A DNA stretch of 64,000 nt. Origin: Planctobacterium marinum (GTDB lineage Bacteria > Pseudomonadota > Gammaproteobacteria > Enterobacterales > Alteromonadaceae). The position numbers and the translations under genes are program-made. Shown one piece after another: positions 33,461 through 43,500 of the stretch. Below the pieces are notes generated by a model. That model was not told where the DNA came from, ran no database searches, and saw only the letters and a list, made by a program, of their open reading frames with translations. The stretch lies in the NCBI RefSeq assembly GCF_020687805.1, contig NZ_JAJEWQ010000002.1:623300-687299 (forward strand). Reading direction: 5' to 3'. Every line of letters begins with the position of its first letter. Position 1 is the stretch's first letter.

Positions 33461-34801
33461 TCATTGTGTTGTTAACTTCGCTTTTAACTTTTCAATTTCC
33501 AATAACAATTCTTGATTCTCTGCATCTTTTTGTTCTGCATTTTCTATTGCTTTTTGCCTTTCTAGCTCAAGGCGAGTTTTGTCAGATTCTAGTTCGTTAA
33601 TCTTTAACGACTTTTTAAATGAATCAGTTTGTTGCATCGTTCTTTTACGACTCGAAATATAGTCTTCTAGAGAGCCGGAGCTACGATGGGTCATCTCTTT
33701 TTCCATCTGAAGTGCAATTGCGGTTTCATTAGCACTAAAGCCTAGCTCTATTGCAGCGTCCAAATGTTTATCAAGACTATCTCCAGAAAATTTATGGCGT
33801 AATGAATAAATCGATTTACCTTTAGGCCAGCCAAGTTCTGTGGTGATTTCACTGAAGATCTTGCTGATATTTTCCGCCGTTAATGGTTTAAAGTTGTTGG
33901 GGTCTATGAACAAATGACCATCGTAGTTGCCAGTATCAATGTTGGTGAGAAACTCTTCCAAATCATTCTCAATGAAATTCCTGACAGCGAGCACTGTAGA
34001 GAATCTAAAGCTCACTGGCATAGTATTTCCTTGTTTAGCCAGCTTTGGAACAATTGATAAACTATCTTGCTTGTTGAGGAAGAACTCTCTTTCGATGATT
34101 TCTTTAGAAAATTGAAGCCTACGATAGCTACTAACCGAAATCGGGCGGCTACCCGTTTCATTCATGATCTGCGCAATTAGCAATAGTGACGCTCGCTCAT
34201 AGCCCTGATATTCATTAACTATGAAATTATTTAGCTCTTCTAATTCATACTCACTTGCGTCTTTTCTGTTTCGGCTTCTGGTATCACTATCTCTGAATAA
34301 TTCTGGATAAAGTGAATTATTGTTTGGCTTTTCATTTCTAGATACGGCGATTTCTTTCAACAGTAATGATGATGTTATCTGATATGAAAACTTATTGGCC
34401 GGATCAAAACCAAGAATATTGGGGTGATATGTACCTTGCTTTTGTACCCAATGATAAAAGTTATAGATTGGCATCAAAAAATCGCTGTTGACCGTTTGCT
34501 TGGCAACGTTTTCATTACCTCTGTAGCGTGAATCTGCCGTTGTTTCATTTAAACAGAATGCTCTAAATTCCCTCATACATGAGTCATTCATTTCGAGCCA
34601 GCTTAGTTTATGTTTGCCGGAGTTTAAGAATTTAAATAATCGTCTGATAGCCTTTCGGTAAGTGCGTATAGTTTTGGGATCTCTATCTAGTTCAATGATA
34701 AAATCTGTCGGTCCCCAAAGAACCTCTCCGCTTATATCTTGGTAAACATAATGATCTCGACGATCATAGCGTACCTTTGTTTCAGTAATACCGTTACTCA
34801 T
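33461..34801 (-). CDS. Tyrosine-recombinase-like integrase with C-terminal coiled coil
   Basis: About 446 residues. An N-terminal SAM-like DNA-binding part (residues about 40-130) precedes a catalytic-type domain: NETGSRPISVS gives the first Arg (about 215), SIYSLRHKFSGDSL the box II Arg-His (about 334), and EMTHRSSGSLEDYI the third-position His and nucleophile Tyr (about 379). The last 60 residues form a charged coiled coil. ATG 34801 overlaps the helicase stop by eight bases; the longer frame from 34864 lies within that gene. It is the last gene of the recombination block and abuts the mercury module. Confidence 0.75.
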   Translation of the reverse strand: MSNGITETKVRYDRRDHYVYQDISGEVLWGPTDFIIELDRDPKTIRTYRKAIRRLFKFLNSGKHKLSWLEMNDSCMREFRAFCLNETTADSRYRGNENVAKQTVNSDFLMPIYNFYHWVQKQGTYHPNILGFDPANKFSYQITSSLLLKEIAVSRNEKPNNNSLYPELFRDSDTRSRNRKDASEYELEELNNFIVNEYQGYERASLLLIAQIMNETGSRPISVSSYRRLQFSKEIIEREFFLNKQDSLSIVPKLAKQGNTMPVSFRFSTVLAVRNFIENDLEEFLTNIDTGNYDGHLFIDPNNFKPLTAENISKIFSEITTELGWPKGKSIYSLRHKFSGDSLDKHLDAAIELGFSANETAIALQMEKEMTHRSSGSLEDYISSRKRTMQQTDSFKKSLKINELESDKTRLELERQKAIENAEQKDAENQELLLEIEKLKAKLTTQ

Positions 34802-37025
34802 CTGAAACCTCCAGTTTAAGCGGAACACCACAATGTCTTTTAGCGCTAAACTCTGTGGCATCAACCGTGTTGACTAATTGACTCCTATTGCCGACAAATA
34901 ACATCGACTCTTTAGATGCGTTTATACATGTGTAAAGCCATGATTTATCAATCAAATAGAAATTATCCAAAATAACTAAGGAATGATTAAATTGATTACC
35001 CTGAACCTTGTGCGCCGTAATTGCATAGCAAAGAGCAATGCTTTCAATACCTTCTATAGACAAATCGATACAATCACCGCCTATGTTTACCTTCATCCAG
35101 CACTCACGTCCATATGCAACGACAGGCTTTTCGTAAACTTCTATTATGTTTGCCAACGTACCAACCGATACATCAATAAATTTATTAGGTTTAGCAAAAA
35201 TAATTGGTTCCCCTGCGTAAAAAACAGATTCACCAATTTCTAGCTTTGCTACTTTTTTCCGGTCAAAACGAATCCGCTGAACTTGAGAATTTATGTCACC
35301 ACACAATTGTGGACTAGAACAAATGATCTTAGTTACATCACTTAACATTGAAGCCAATTCGAACCAAATATTGGTCGTAATGGTACTAAGCATCTCGTGA
35401 GATTTATCTTCAGTATGGTAAATACTTAGGCTTTGCTCTTCTGACACGTCAAATGCAGGAATAGCATCAAATACTGATGATGCAGCGCTACCAATTAAAG
35501 AGCTATACAGCCGTTGGATATCAGACTGGGACTCGGCAACGTTCACTTCAATTAACTCTGTTAGGGCTTCACCTTTTAATTCAACAGCCTGTTTGAAAAA
35601 CGATCCCGGACCTATAGGCGGTAATTTAAACTTGTCACCAATGAAACAAATGTGAGCGTTAAGAGGTATAAGCTTTAATAGTTTATACAAGGTTAATATA
35701 TCAACTGAATTTGAATTTTCTATCAGTATTAGTGCCCCAGACAATGCGCCTTTCAGGTTTCGCTTTTTTGCCTGTGAAATGAAGCGATTAATAGAATCTC
35801 CCTTTAAATTAGGCAGTATATTGTCTTCATTACGAACAACTGAATTAACTTTCCAAACGTTAATAGCATTATTAAGGCATACATCAATGATGATCTGGGA
35901 AAGCAAAGACTTTCCTGTTCCAGCTTCCCCGACAATAAAAGAAACAGGCTGATTAAAGGCATTACCTAATGCCTGTAACTGGAGAGGGTTTAGCTCAATA
36001 TTATTGTTTTCTAGTACTGATAACGTTTCGTCAAACGCCAATGAATTTGTATCAAATAGCAGCTTTGTCATAGATAAACGCTTGTGAAGCAATGTGTTAA
36101 TTGCCTTCTCAATCGCCTGATAACCTAAGATTTGTATAGTGTCATTTTGTTCGTTGAAGCAAAGCGTTTGAAAAGCGCTTTCTTCAATTTCATTTATATC
36201 AAATACAATACCAGCCTCATTCAGCTCAGCTTTGACTTCATTAGCAGGCAGTGCCATATCACCGTTATTACTGAATGACGAATACAGTATTGATTCAATA
36301 AACGAAATAGCTCTGCGCTTATCGTTTAATTTGATATCAAAATTAGCTCTTAATTTTTTGTCTAGTGATTTCCATGTCCGCTTTGCAGCATTTACAGAGG
36401 CTATAGGATAGAGCAGATATGGATTCTTTTTTATCAGGCTACTTGCGTCATGTCCTAATAGCTGACGAGTCGTTTCAACATACTCAACTGGTAATTTGTG
36501 TCGTCCAAAAAATAGATTTAATTCACTTTCACCAACAGCCTTAGCCCAGCCATCACAAAGATTTTGAGCCATAACTGGTGAGATTTTTAGCTTTTTACAG
36601 TTAGATAACTTTTTAGCTGAGTAACTTTGTAAAACTGCAAATAAACTTTCACCAAAAGCGACCTTAAGTTTCTTGGTCCAATAGCTATTTATACCGACAA
36701 AATGAGCGTTGTAGATAAGAAAATCACAAAGAACACCTGTTGAAATTTCTGCGTTAGGGTGCTGCTTTACAGCCTCATCAACAATGAATTGTGAGCCATA
36801 TTCTTTATCAAAGGAATAATCACCAGTCACTCTCCAGATTTCTCCGGTTTGTGGGATTGACGTAATCGCACCGAATTCAGCCTTAACGACTACTTTTTCA
36901 CGTGCAACCTTTAATAAAAATATAGATGAAACACCGCGTTTATCTTGTGTATGATGCCGGACTAAAGTGACTACGCCTGTTAATTGCTTAACATCTTCGT
37001 GAAACGATATATTGCTTATTTGCAT
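34794..37025 (-). CDS. RecD-like superfamily 1 helicase of the island
   Basis: A 743-residue helicase. The N-terminal 300 residues hold an OB-like part and helix-hairpin-helix-like repeats as in RecD2. Walker A is GEAGTGKSLLS (about 363-370); the motif III-like segment is CFIGDKFKLPPIGPGSFF (about 460-475); the C-terminal TAHKVQGNQF (about 670) is the RecD/TraI-type motif. It should unwind DNA with 5'-3' polarity. It is encoded between two small or integrase genes, so it likely helps integration or excision of the element, not general repair. Direct evidence for that is lacking. Confidence 0.8.
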   Translation of the reverse strand: MQISNISFHEDVKQLTGVVTLVRHHTQDKRGVSSIFLLKVAREKVVVKAEFGAITSIPQTGEIWRVTGDYSFDKEYGSQFIVDEAVKQHPNAEISTGVLCDFLIYNAHFVGINSYWTKKLKVAFGESLFAVLQSYSAKKLSNCKKLKISPVMAQNLCDGWAKAVGESELNLFFGRHKLPVEYVETTRQLLGHDASSLIKKNPYLLYPIASVNAAKRTWKSLDKKLRANFDIKLNDKRRAISFIESILYSSFSNNGDMALPANEVKAELNEAGIVFDINEIEESAFQTLCFNEQNDTIQILGYQAIEKAINTLLHKRLSMTKLLFDTNSLAFDETLSVLENNNIELNPLQLQALGNAFNQPVSFIVGEAGTGKSLLSQIIIDVCLNNAINVWKVNSVVRNEDNILPNLKGDSINRFISQAKKRNLKGALSGALILIENSNSVDILTLYKLLKLIPLNAHICFIGDKFKLPPIGPGSFFKQAVELKGEALTELIEVNVAESQSDIQRLYSSLIGSAASSVFDAIPAFDVSEEQSLSIYHTEDKSHEMLSTITTNIWFELASMLSDVTKIICSSPQLCGDINSQVQRIRFDRKKVAKLEIGESVFYAGEPIIFAKPNKFIDVSVGTLANIIEVYEKPVVAYGRECWMKVNIGGDCIDLSIEGIESIALCYAITAHKVQGNQFNHSLVILDNFYLIDKSWLYTCINASKESMLFVGNRSQLVNTVDATEFSAKRHCGVPLKLEVSDE

Positions 37026-37468
37026 TACACCTCACCATCATCCAAGTAAAGCTTTGGAATATACCGACCTGTCGCCAACAAAAACTCTTCTGAAGCTAGA
37101 TCTAAATGAATTGAGTTAAGCTGGGCCTCTAATGCTTTAATTTTCAATTCAAGCTCACTATTGGAAACCGTATTTTCTACATTTTCTTTTGCTGAATTTT
37201 CTTCTTCAACATCATCAGACAGTTCAATCGCAAGCCCTTTTTGTTCTCGTACTAGCTTTTCTATTGGGCCATCAGGATCAAATAACTTTTGTAGATCTTC
37301 ATTCGTATCAAGCGTTGATTTAGGCACATTATGCATTTTGAAAATTTGAGTCTTGTTAACCCGACCTTGATACAAAGGGGTAATAGGCGAAGTATTTACC
37401 CAATCTGCTATCTTTTTAGCATTCTGTTTACCGATATCCTGAGAAGATTTTCTGCGCTTATTCACCAT
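37025..37468 (-). CDS. Small HTH/coiled-coil protein of the recombination block
   Basis: A 147-residue protein I do not recognise by name. The stretch VNKTQIFKMHNVPKSTLDTNEDLQKLF looks like a helix-turn-helix of the integrase-accessory kind, and residues about 85-120 form a charged coiled coil. It shares this build with the larger coiled-coil protein encoded next to it. Its stop codon overlaps the ATG of the helicase gene by one base. A DNA-binding accessory factor for recombination is the likely role. Confidence 0.6.
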   Translation of the reverse strand: MVNKRRKSSQDIGKQNAKKIADWVNTSPITPLYQGRVNKTQIFKMHNVPKSTLDTNEDLQKLFDPDGPIEKLVREQKGLAIELSDDVEEENSAKENVENTVSNSELELKIKALEAQLNSIHLDLASEEFLLATGRYIPKLYLDDGEV

Positions 37469-37471
37469 GAT

Positions 37472-38176
37472 TTACTTCCCCGGAAAATCAATAATAGAGG
37501 TGCTCTCGTCAGCATTGTCGTAGTCGATACCATGTTCGTCTAAAAGCTTTTTCAGCTTTGCATTTTCGATGCTGAGCTGCTTGCTCTTTAGCTCAGACTG
37601 CTTAAGTTGTTTTTTCTTGAGATCAAGCTGTGATTTTATAGACAAGCGGACACTTTCAATCTGGTTTTCTAACGTGCTGTTTTCTTCTTCCAATTGTTTG
37701 TTAGTTACTCGAAGTTCAATTAATTCATACGCTAATCCCTGATGATTAGCTTCAGATATTTTTAGCTCTTCCTCTAGCTCTTGAAGAGCATTCTTTTCTG
37801 TAGTGCTGCTTTGAAGCTTCGCCTTAAACTTCAGTCTTTCCCAAATGTTTAGTTTATTTTTATCGCCATAGATTCTTAGCTTTAAGCTCGTTGGTATTGC
37901 ATCCAGAGACTTTGCAGATGTTGTATATGGCGGAATATCATATTGCTTAACAACTTCCTTACTGTTTTGTTTACCGTTCCACTTTCTAAGTCCTGTAGGG
38001 CTGGTAGGGAAGAATTCAAGGACATATTTTCCTTTGTCATCAACCTGCTTGTTACCATTAACCAATACAAAGGGGATGCCTTCGTTTGCCCATTTTTCAA
38101 GTATTTCCACTTTTTTTTCAATGCGCTCAAAGGCTTCTTTTTGTTGAGGATCTCGGTTTTGATTTGTCTTAGCCAT
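37472..38176 (-). CDS. Coiled-coil accessory protein, possible GmtX-like
   Basis: A 234-residue soluble protein. An N-terminal domain (residues 1-105, FVLVNGNKQVDDKGKYVLEFFPTS, LRKWNG) is followed by a long coiled coil (about 110-220, rich in Leu, Lys, Gln and Glu). It is the third and smallest gene of a block of large integrase, recombinase and coiled-coil genes, the layout I remember for Gamma-Mobile-Trio islands; assignment to GmtX is by position and size only. It overlaps the recombinase gene by eight bases. Confidence 0.55.
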   Translation of the reverse strand: MAKTNQNRDPQQKEAFERIEKKVEILEKWANEGIPFVLVNGNKQVDDKGKYVLEFFPTSPTGLRKWNGKQNSKEVVKQYDIPPYTTSAKSLDAIPTSLKLRIYGDKNKLNIWERLKFKAKLQSSTTEKNALQELEEELKISEANHQGLAYELIELRVTNKQLEEENSTLENQIESVRLSIKSQLDLKKKQLKQSELKSKQLSIENAKLKKLLDEHGIDYDNADESTSIIDFPGK

Positions 38177-40538
38177 TAGGTTGTTCCCCTTTGAAAATAC
38201 TCTTACTTCTTTTCATTGTGCGTTCATGGCTTTCAATTAAAATCTCTAAATTGACGCTTTGTTCCTTAGCTCGCATACGTTCAACGGGGAGCGTCAAATA
38301 ATCAGCTTGGACTGCCTTAAGTGCAATTAAGTCTTCTTTCATGATATTAAGTTGAGTTCGCTTTACTTCTTGGTATGCACAGCCTTTACATGTGGATGGC
38401 TCACAAGGCGCTTTATGCTTCTCAGCTTCTCCTTCTTTTTTATGGCAGGTAGCATGGGGTTTAGGCTTGTGTTTATGACCCCTAGCATCAAGCACTTGAG
38501 CCATTTCATTACTTTTTTCTTCGTCAGGTAATTCGCTAAAGCCTTTACCGTACTTGTCTTTTGTATAGTTGTTGAACCTGACACTCTTTTGTAAAACGCG
38601 GTAAACCTTTTTCAAATAAGAAGTATATTTACCTGCCATTTCTTCGGTGCCCATAAGTAGAGCCAGAATATCCTTTGCCGTTGTTTCAACACCTACTTCT
38701 GCAATGATTTTATCTAGAGCCTTATTTTCTTCTTTTATCGCTATGGTTGATTCAGCTTTCTCATTTCGAGTCAGCTTGGTTTTATGATGAAGTTGCTCAT
38801 GCGTTTCTCTAGCGGCAGGCTCCGTCACGTACACAGTTGTTTCTTCGGGGTCAACATGTCCTAGCTGGTGACATAATGCTAGTAAGTCTGCGTTTTTGTA
38901 CTGATAATGGTAAATAACGGCATAGATACGTCTGAATGGATGGCTTGACATGTCCACTCCAGCATCACCTAGCATCATTCTTAAGAAGGCGTTGCCAGTG
39001 ATCTTTGAATCTTTACCCTTTTTAAAGTGATATTTATAGTGTTTGAAGTTACCTTGTTCATCAATTCGAAAAGTTGGCACATTAAACAAACCGTCAACAT
39101 CAACAGCCCCCCATGCTTTTTTCAATTTGATTAAACACTGAATTGCTTTAGTGCTACCGTTGTTGGTGGTATACCAACGGCGTTCACCATTTTTCTCGTT
39201 ATAAAAACAGGCTTGATACCAATTGAATTTTTTATCTTTGCAGCGGAAGAACTCTTCCGTAATACCAATAAGAGGGTGCTGGATTTCTGCTTGCCTTCTT
39301 GCGTTATAAGTTTGCAAAATGACATAACAAGCAGTCATTAATAACGTTATTATTTCGGTTACAGAGAATGCCTCAGAATCTTTATCTGAAGCAGTTAAAC
39401 TCGATTTGTGAATTTCAATACCAAGAAGCTTTTCTAGCTCTTTAACCTTTTTCGAACTAACTAAAAATTCTGGAAATCTACCTTCAGTCAGTGTTCGAGG
39501 ACGAAGCCCTTCATCAAGATATTGATTTTTTAAGCTGGTAATTTCATTTACTAATGAGATTATTTTTGAGGAGTATTCATATACCCAAAGATGCGAACCG
39601 CCCAATAGATCAACAACATGCTCTAAATCCAAATTTTTTGTGCGACCAGCAACTTTACCTAGTTTTTTAGAAAGCTGGTTGGGGTTAGGAAAAGGAATAA
39701 ACTGCATCCGATCTTCATTATCTAGTTTTGCAAACCTATTCCAAGTACCAAACCAGTTATTCAAAGATTTAACGGCTGGTTGAGAAGGTGCGGGTGCTCC
39801 TTTGGATGCGAAACGAGTACCGAATTTAACTCCCTTTGATTTTAGGTGTTCTGTTACTTTTTGGTAAACACTAGTTGGAACTTGATTTTCAAGACTAACC
39901 GCACCGATACATTGGGCAATCTTGGGTACTCTTATACTCGTTACTTTAGAGTTTTCGGTACTACCGTCTTTGATTAAAAATGGCTCTAGTTCGTCATTCT
40001 CGATTAACAAATCGACAAATGAATTAACTCGTTCATGCAAGGCTAGTGTTGCTGGAATCCCACCTTCTTTGAGCGTTACTTTCATCTTATCGATTTGCTT
40101 TTGATTTACTCCATTTAGTACGAGATGACCATGTAAGCACATATATTCAATGAATTGCGCTGCAACGTTAACCTGCGACATAACTCCTGTTTTTACAAAT
40201 GTCGGCGTATGTTTAGCTCTGTTTGCATAGATATCGATGATTTCAACAAGTGCCTTGGCATAGTCAGGGTAAACCAAAATAGGTACTGGGTGCTGCCATC
40301 CCGCAGCACCGGGAACCCATATATCTCGCAGATCTACAGATCCTTTTTGCAGTACCGTTTCATTGGCTTTTGCGCCAGTTATCTTTGCGTGATAATGTAA
40401 AACAGTACCTTCAATAGCGAGTTTTTCATCTGTAACTTGCAACAGTTTTGCATTTTCTAAAAGCAGATAATCATGCTCTTCCAGTATATCTTCCGGCGTT
40501 ATATCTTCTAAGAATTGGTACTTAAGATTACTGTTCAT
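38169..40538 (-). CDS. Large tyrosine recombinase, possible GmtY-like
   Basis: A 789-residue protein with a complete tyrosine-recombinase catalytic set: Arg in NARRQAEIQ (about 413), His-x-x-Arg in SHPFRRIYA (about 530), His in LCHQLGHVDPEETTVYV (about 556), and the nucleophile Tyr in TVYV (about 570). It is about twice the usual integrase length, with a 390-residue N-terminal part of unknown role. A Cys cluster near the C-terminus (CHKKEGEAEKHKAPCEPSTCKGC, about 695-718) is likely a zinc site. It is the most probable enzyme that moved this island. The genes on both sides overlap it. Confidence 0.75.
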   Translation of the reverse strand: MNSNLKYQFLEDITPEDILEEHDYLLLENAKLLQVTDEKLAIEGTVLHYHAKITGAKANETVLQKGSVDLRDIWVPGAAGWQHPVPILVYPDYAKALVEIIDIYANRAKHTPTFVKTGVMSQVNVAAQFIEYMCLHGHLVLNGVNQKQIDKMKVTLKEGGIPATLALHERVNSFVDLLIENDELEPFLIKDGSTENSKVTSIRVPKIAQCIGAVSLENQVPTSVYQKVTEHLKSKGVKFGTRFASKGAPAPSQPAVKSLNNWFGTWNRFAKLDNEDRMQFIPFPNPNQLSKKLGKVAGRTKNLDLEHVVDLLGGSHLWVYEYSSKIISLVNEITSLKNQYLDEGLRPRTLTEGRFPEFLVSSKKVKELEKLLGIEIHKSSLTASDKDSEAFSVTEIITLLMTACYVILQTYNARRQAEIQHPLIGITEEFFRCKDKKFNWYQACFYNEKNGERRWYTTNNGSTKAIQCLIKLKKAWGAVDVDGLFNVPTFRIDEQGNFKHYKYHFKKGKDSKITGNAFLRMMLGDAGVDMSSHPFRRIYAVIYHYQYKNADLLALCHQLGHVDPEETTVYVTEPAARETHEQLHHKTKLTRNEKAESTIAIKEENKALDKIIAEVGVETTAKDILALLMGTEEMAGKYTSYLKKVYRVLQKSVRFNNYTKDKYGKGFSELPDEEKSNEMAQVLDARGHKHKPKPHATCHKKEGEAEKHKAPCEPSTCKGCAYQEVKRTQLNIMKEDLIALKAVQADYLTLPVERMRAKEQSVNLEILIESHERTMKRSKSIFKGEQPNG

Positions 40539-43500
40539 TTTCTAATCTCCCTTTAGCGTCTTTGAACATTAGAGGGTTGGATAACTCTACATACTTCACT
40601 AAACCAAACGTAAATCGCATGTCAGGTGCAATATACTCATCAAAATATTCTCTACCATGCTTTGCCAATAGCACCTCACCACGTGCTATGTAATAAGCCT
40701 GATGTCGCAGGGTTTGTACAAATTCATCAACACCCAGTTCAACGCGATTGAACTCGCAACCTTCTCCTGAATGGCATTTTCGACCTTTACAAATGCTATC
40801 TTGCTTAGATTTATCAACAGCAGCGAAGATATCTGTGCAAGATGAACCGTCTGCTAAAATGAACCATTCTGGCAATTCTTCTTTATGATCGGCTGGTGCT
40901 ACGATCAAATCCTCGTTAATGTTGCTACGATCTAAGCCGTATTTCTCTATAGATGCTTCTTTATGCCTAAACTGAACGGTTGTCTCAAATTTTCGCTGGA
41001 AGTCTGCATTGTTGGCTTCATATTCAATCACGGCGATAGGGTGCGTTAGATAAGCAGAAGTAACTCTACTGGTTGCATGATTTCGTTCACGTTGCGAATT
41101 TACCAAGCTACCGTCGATACCTTTTCTTAGATTCATTTGATGTTTGGCTAATAACTCCATCCGAAAATAAGGAAGGGTATAGTGATCACGTAACCTGTCT
41201 ATAAAAGCTGCCGATAGGAAATTTAGCTTTGTAGAACCCTGAGTATCCCAAATACTCTCTGGCTTAAAGCCCATTCGTTCCATGTTGTCATGATGTTGGA
41301 TAAGAAAGCTGATCACCTCACGAATTTCTTTTTCATGTGGCTCAATGGTAACAGGTGTAGTCTCTTTACCTACTTTTTCTTTGAAACCAGCAAGTACAAA
41401 AGGACCTTCTGGCATTTGCTCAGGCAAGTTTGTACGAGTCAACGTAGCTATTACATCTTTATTCCAAGTGGTTCTGATAACTAACCTGATAAAGCACACC
41501 AGAAGAATATTTTTCGGCAAAAATATACCTGACCAAAAAAAGTTTCTCATACCTGTACTTGAGTTAGGAAACCAGTGTTTCACATAAGTTGGGATTAACT
41601 CAGACTTTTGAGAGCAGTAAGTTGAGTCTGATATGCCAATGGATAGTTGATGTCGAAGGTAAGCCCCCATCACAACTTCATTTGTAAATTCTTTTCGGAT
41701 GGAACTCGCTTGTGACTTTAGAATTCCTCTACCTTCGTCAACTTGATTGTTTTTAACTAAAGCAAGAACTTCTTCTGGGATATCTTTGATGTAAACCCCA
41801 TTTTCGTCTTTTTTCGTGTAATCGTTAAAAGTAGATACAAGCTGTTTATAGCATTCAACTTCTTTCTTACACGCATTTAGTATCTGGTTAATTGGCTTTT
41901 CAAAGTACTCTTGTACATTTTTTCTTAACTCTGACAGCGATTGTTGTTGGTTTAAAATAGGGCTGGGTAAAACATCGCCATTCTCATCTACAGGCTCAAT
42001 TAGTTTTTGAGCATTCATCTCTTCAGAAGCGCTAAACCGAGATTTGAAACCACAGTTTTTTATATCAATCAGGCCGTTGATTTTACCCGCGTGATTACTT
42101 AAAAATGTTCGTAGACTTTGGCTTCTAGGTGCCTTTAATTGTATATCTTGCTCATCGATGATGTCTTCAAGCTGAGCAAAACCTAACCTGAAATCTCGCT
42201 GCTCTAATTCAGACAATGGGCTGGTAAGGATATGCTTGATTTGTGCCGACTCTAATGATGTATCTACGACATAACCCAAAGTTCGCTCTATGTCAGATAA
42301 AGACGTGGCAGGCATTGGTGTAGTCGCTGTGTGCGTTTGTAAATTATTCAAAGATGTGACTAAGACACTGTTTAATTTCAACAAAGGTTTTAGTTTGGTA
42401 AGGTTAAACTCAACAGTTACATCTCTTTTTTTGCCGTTAGCTTTGGAATACCCGTGAAAAGCCATTGTTTTGATTTTTTCTTTTGGATTGATAGTCGAAT
42501 CAATCTTATAATCTTTAAGCAGCCTTCCACTTTGAGTTGGAGTTTCGCATAGGTTTAGAAAGTCACGAATGAGTTTTAGTTTTTCGAGCTTGTCGTCAGG
42601 GAAGTGATTGGTTATTAATAACTCTAGGTCTATTAAACCCTTTGAAACATTATAAGAAATCAAATCATCGGGCTTTTTGGCAATAAGTAATCGAGCGTGA
42701 TTGTAGCCTTCATTTTGAATCAGCATTAGGACTTCTACTAGCTCTTTTATCATATCGCTATCATTAGGGATAACAGTTGAGTCTGCTTCTAGCTTGTTTA
42801 GACAGCATTCACCAACACTTCCAGATGGTAAAATAGATCCGAGTAAGAAAGTGTCAATTCTGTGATCTACGCCCGAACAATTTACTGTATATTGTGGCTT
42901 AAATTTTAGCTGGCCTGAGCTGTTGAAGTTGGTTTTGAAGAGATCTTTCGCTTTATTTAGCTCAGGAGCAGTGAGTCCATGATCAAATAGTTTCTGTCTA
43001 AACAGTGTACTTAGCTGATTCAACTTTCTGTTTGGCTGCGCCTTATGTAAGTTTTTCTCAAAATCGATTAATGCCTCGTTAATTCCGGTTGGTGTTAATA
43101 GGTTTAATGGTTTGTTAAGCAAAATCTTTATTTCAGAATTTTCAGGCCACTTGTCAATTTCGCGTAACACATTTTTAAAGCCTGCGATGACGGAGTATTC
43201 AAATGGCTGTTCTTTTGAAGCGTTTTCTAAATTGATCAAAAGATTGTGTAAAACCGAATCCTTAACAAAGAGATCTGAGAAAGTGTCGGGATCAATAACG
43301 TTAAACTTTATTTTATTATTTACATCAATGGTAAATAGGTTGATGTTAGGATTTTTTTTAAATTCTACATTTGTTGATAGCAGTGTTTCATAAGCTAATT
43401 CTGATGCGTTAAAACCATTTTCTATTTGAGTGCTGAATGAATTGAAAAAGTTTCTGACTGAGGTGCTGTAGCTTTTGGCTCTATTCAAAGGAAAACTGTT

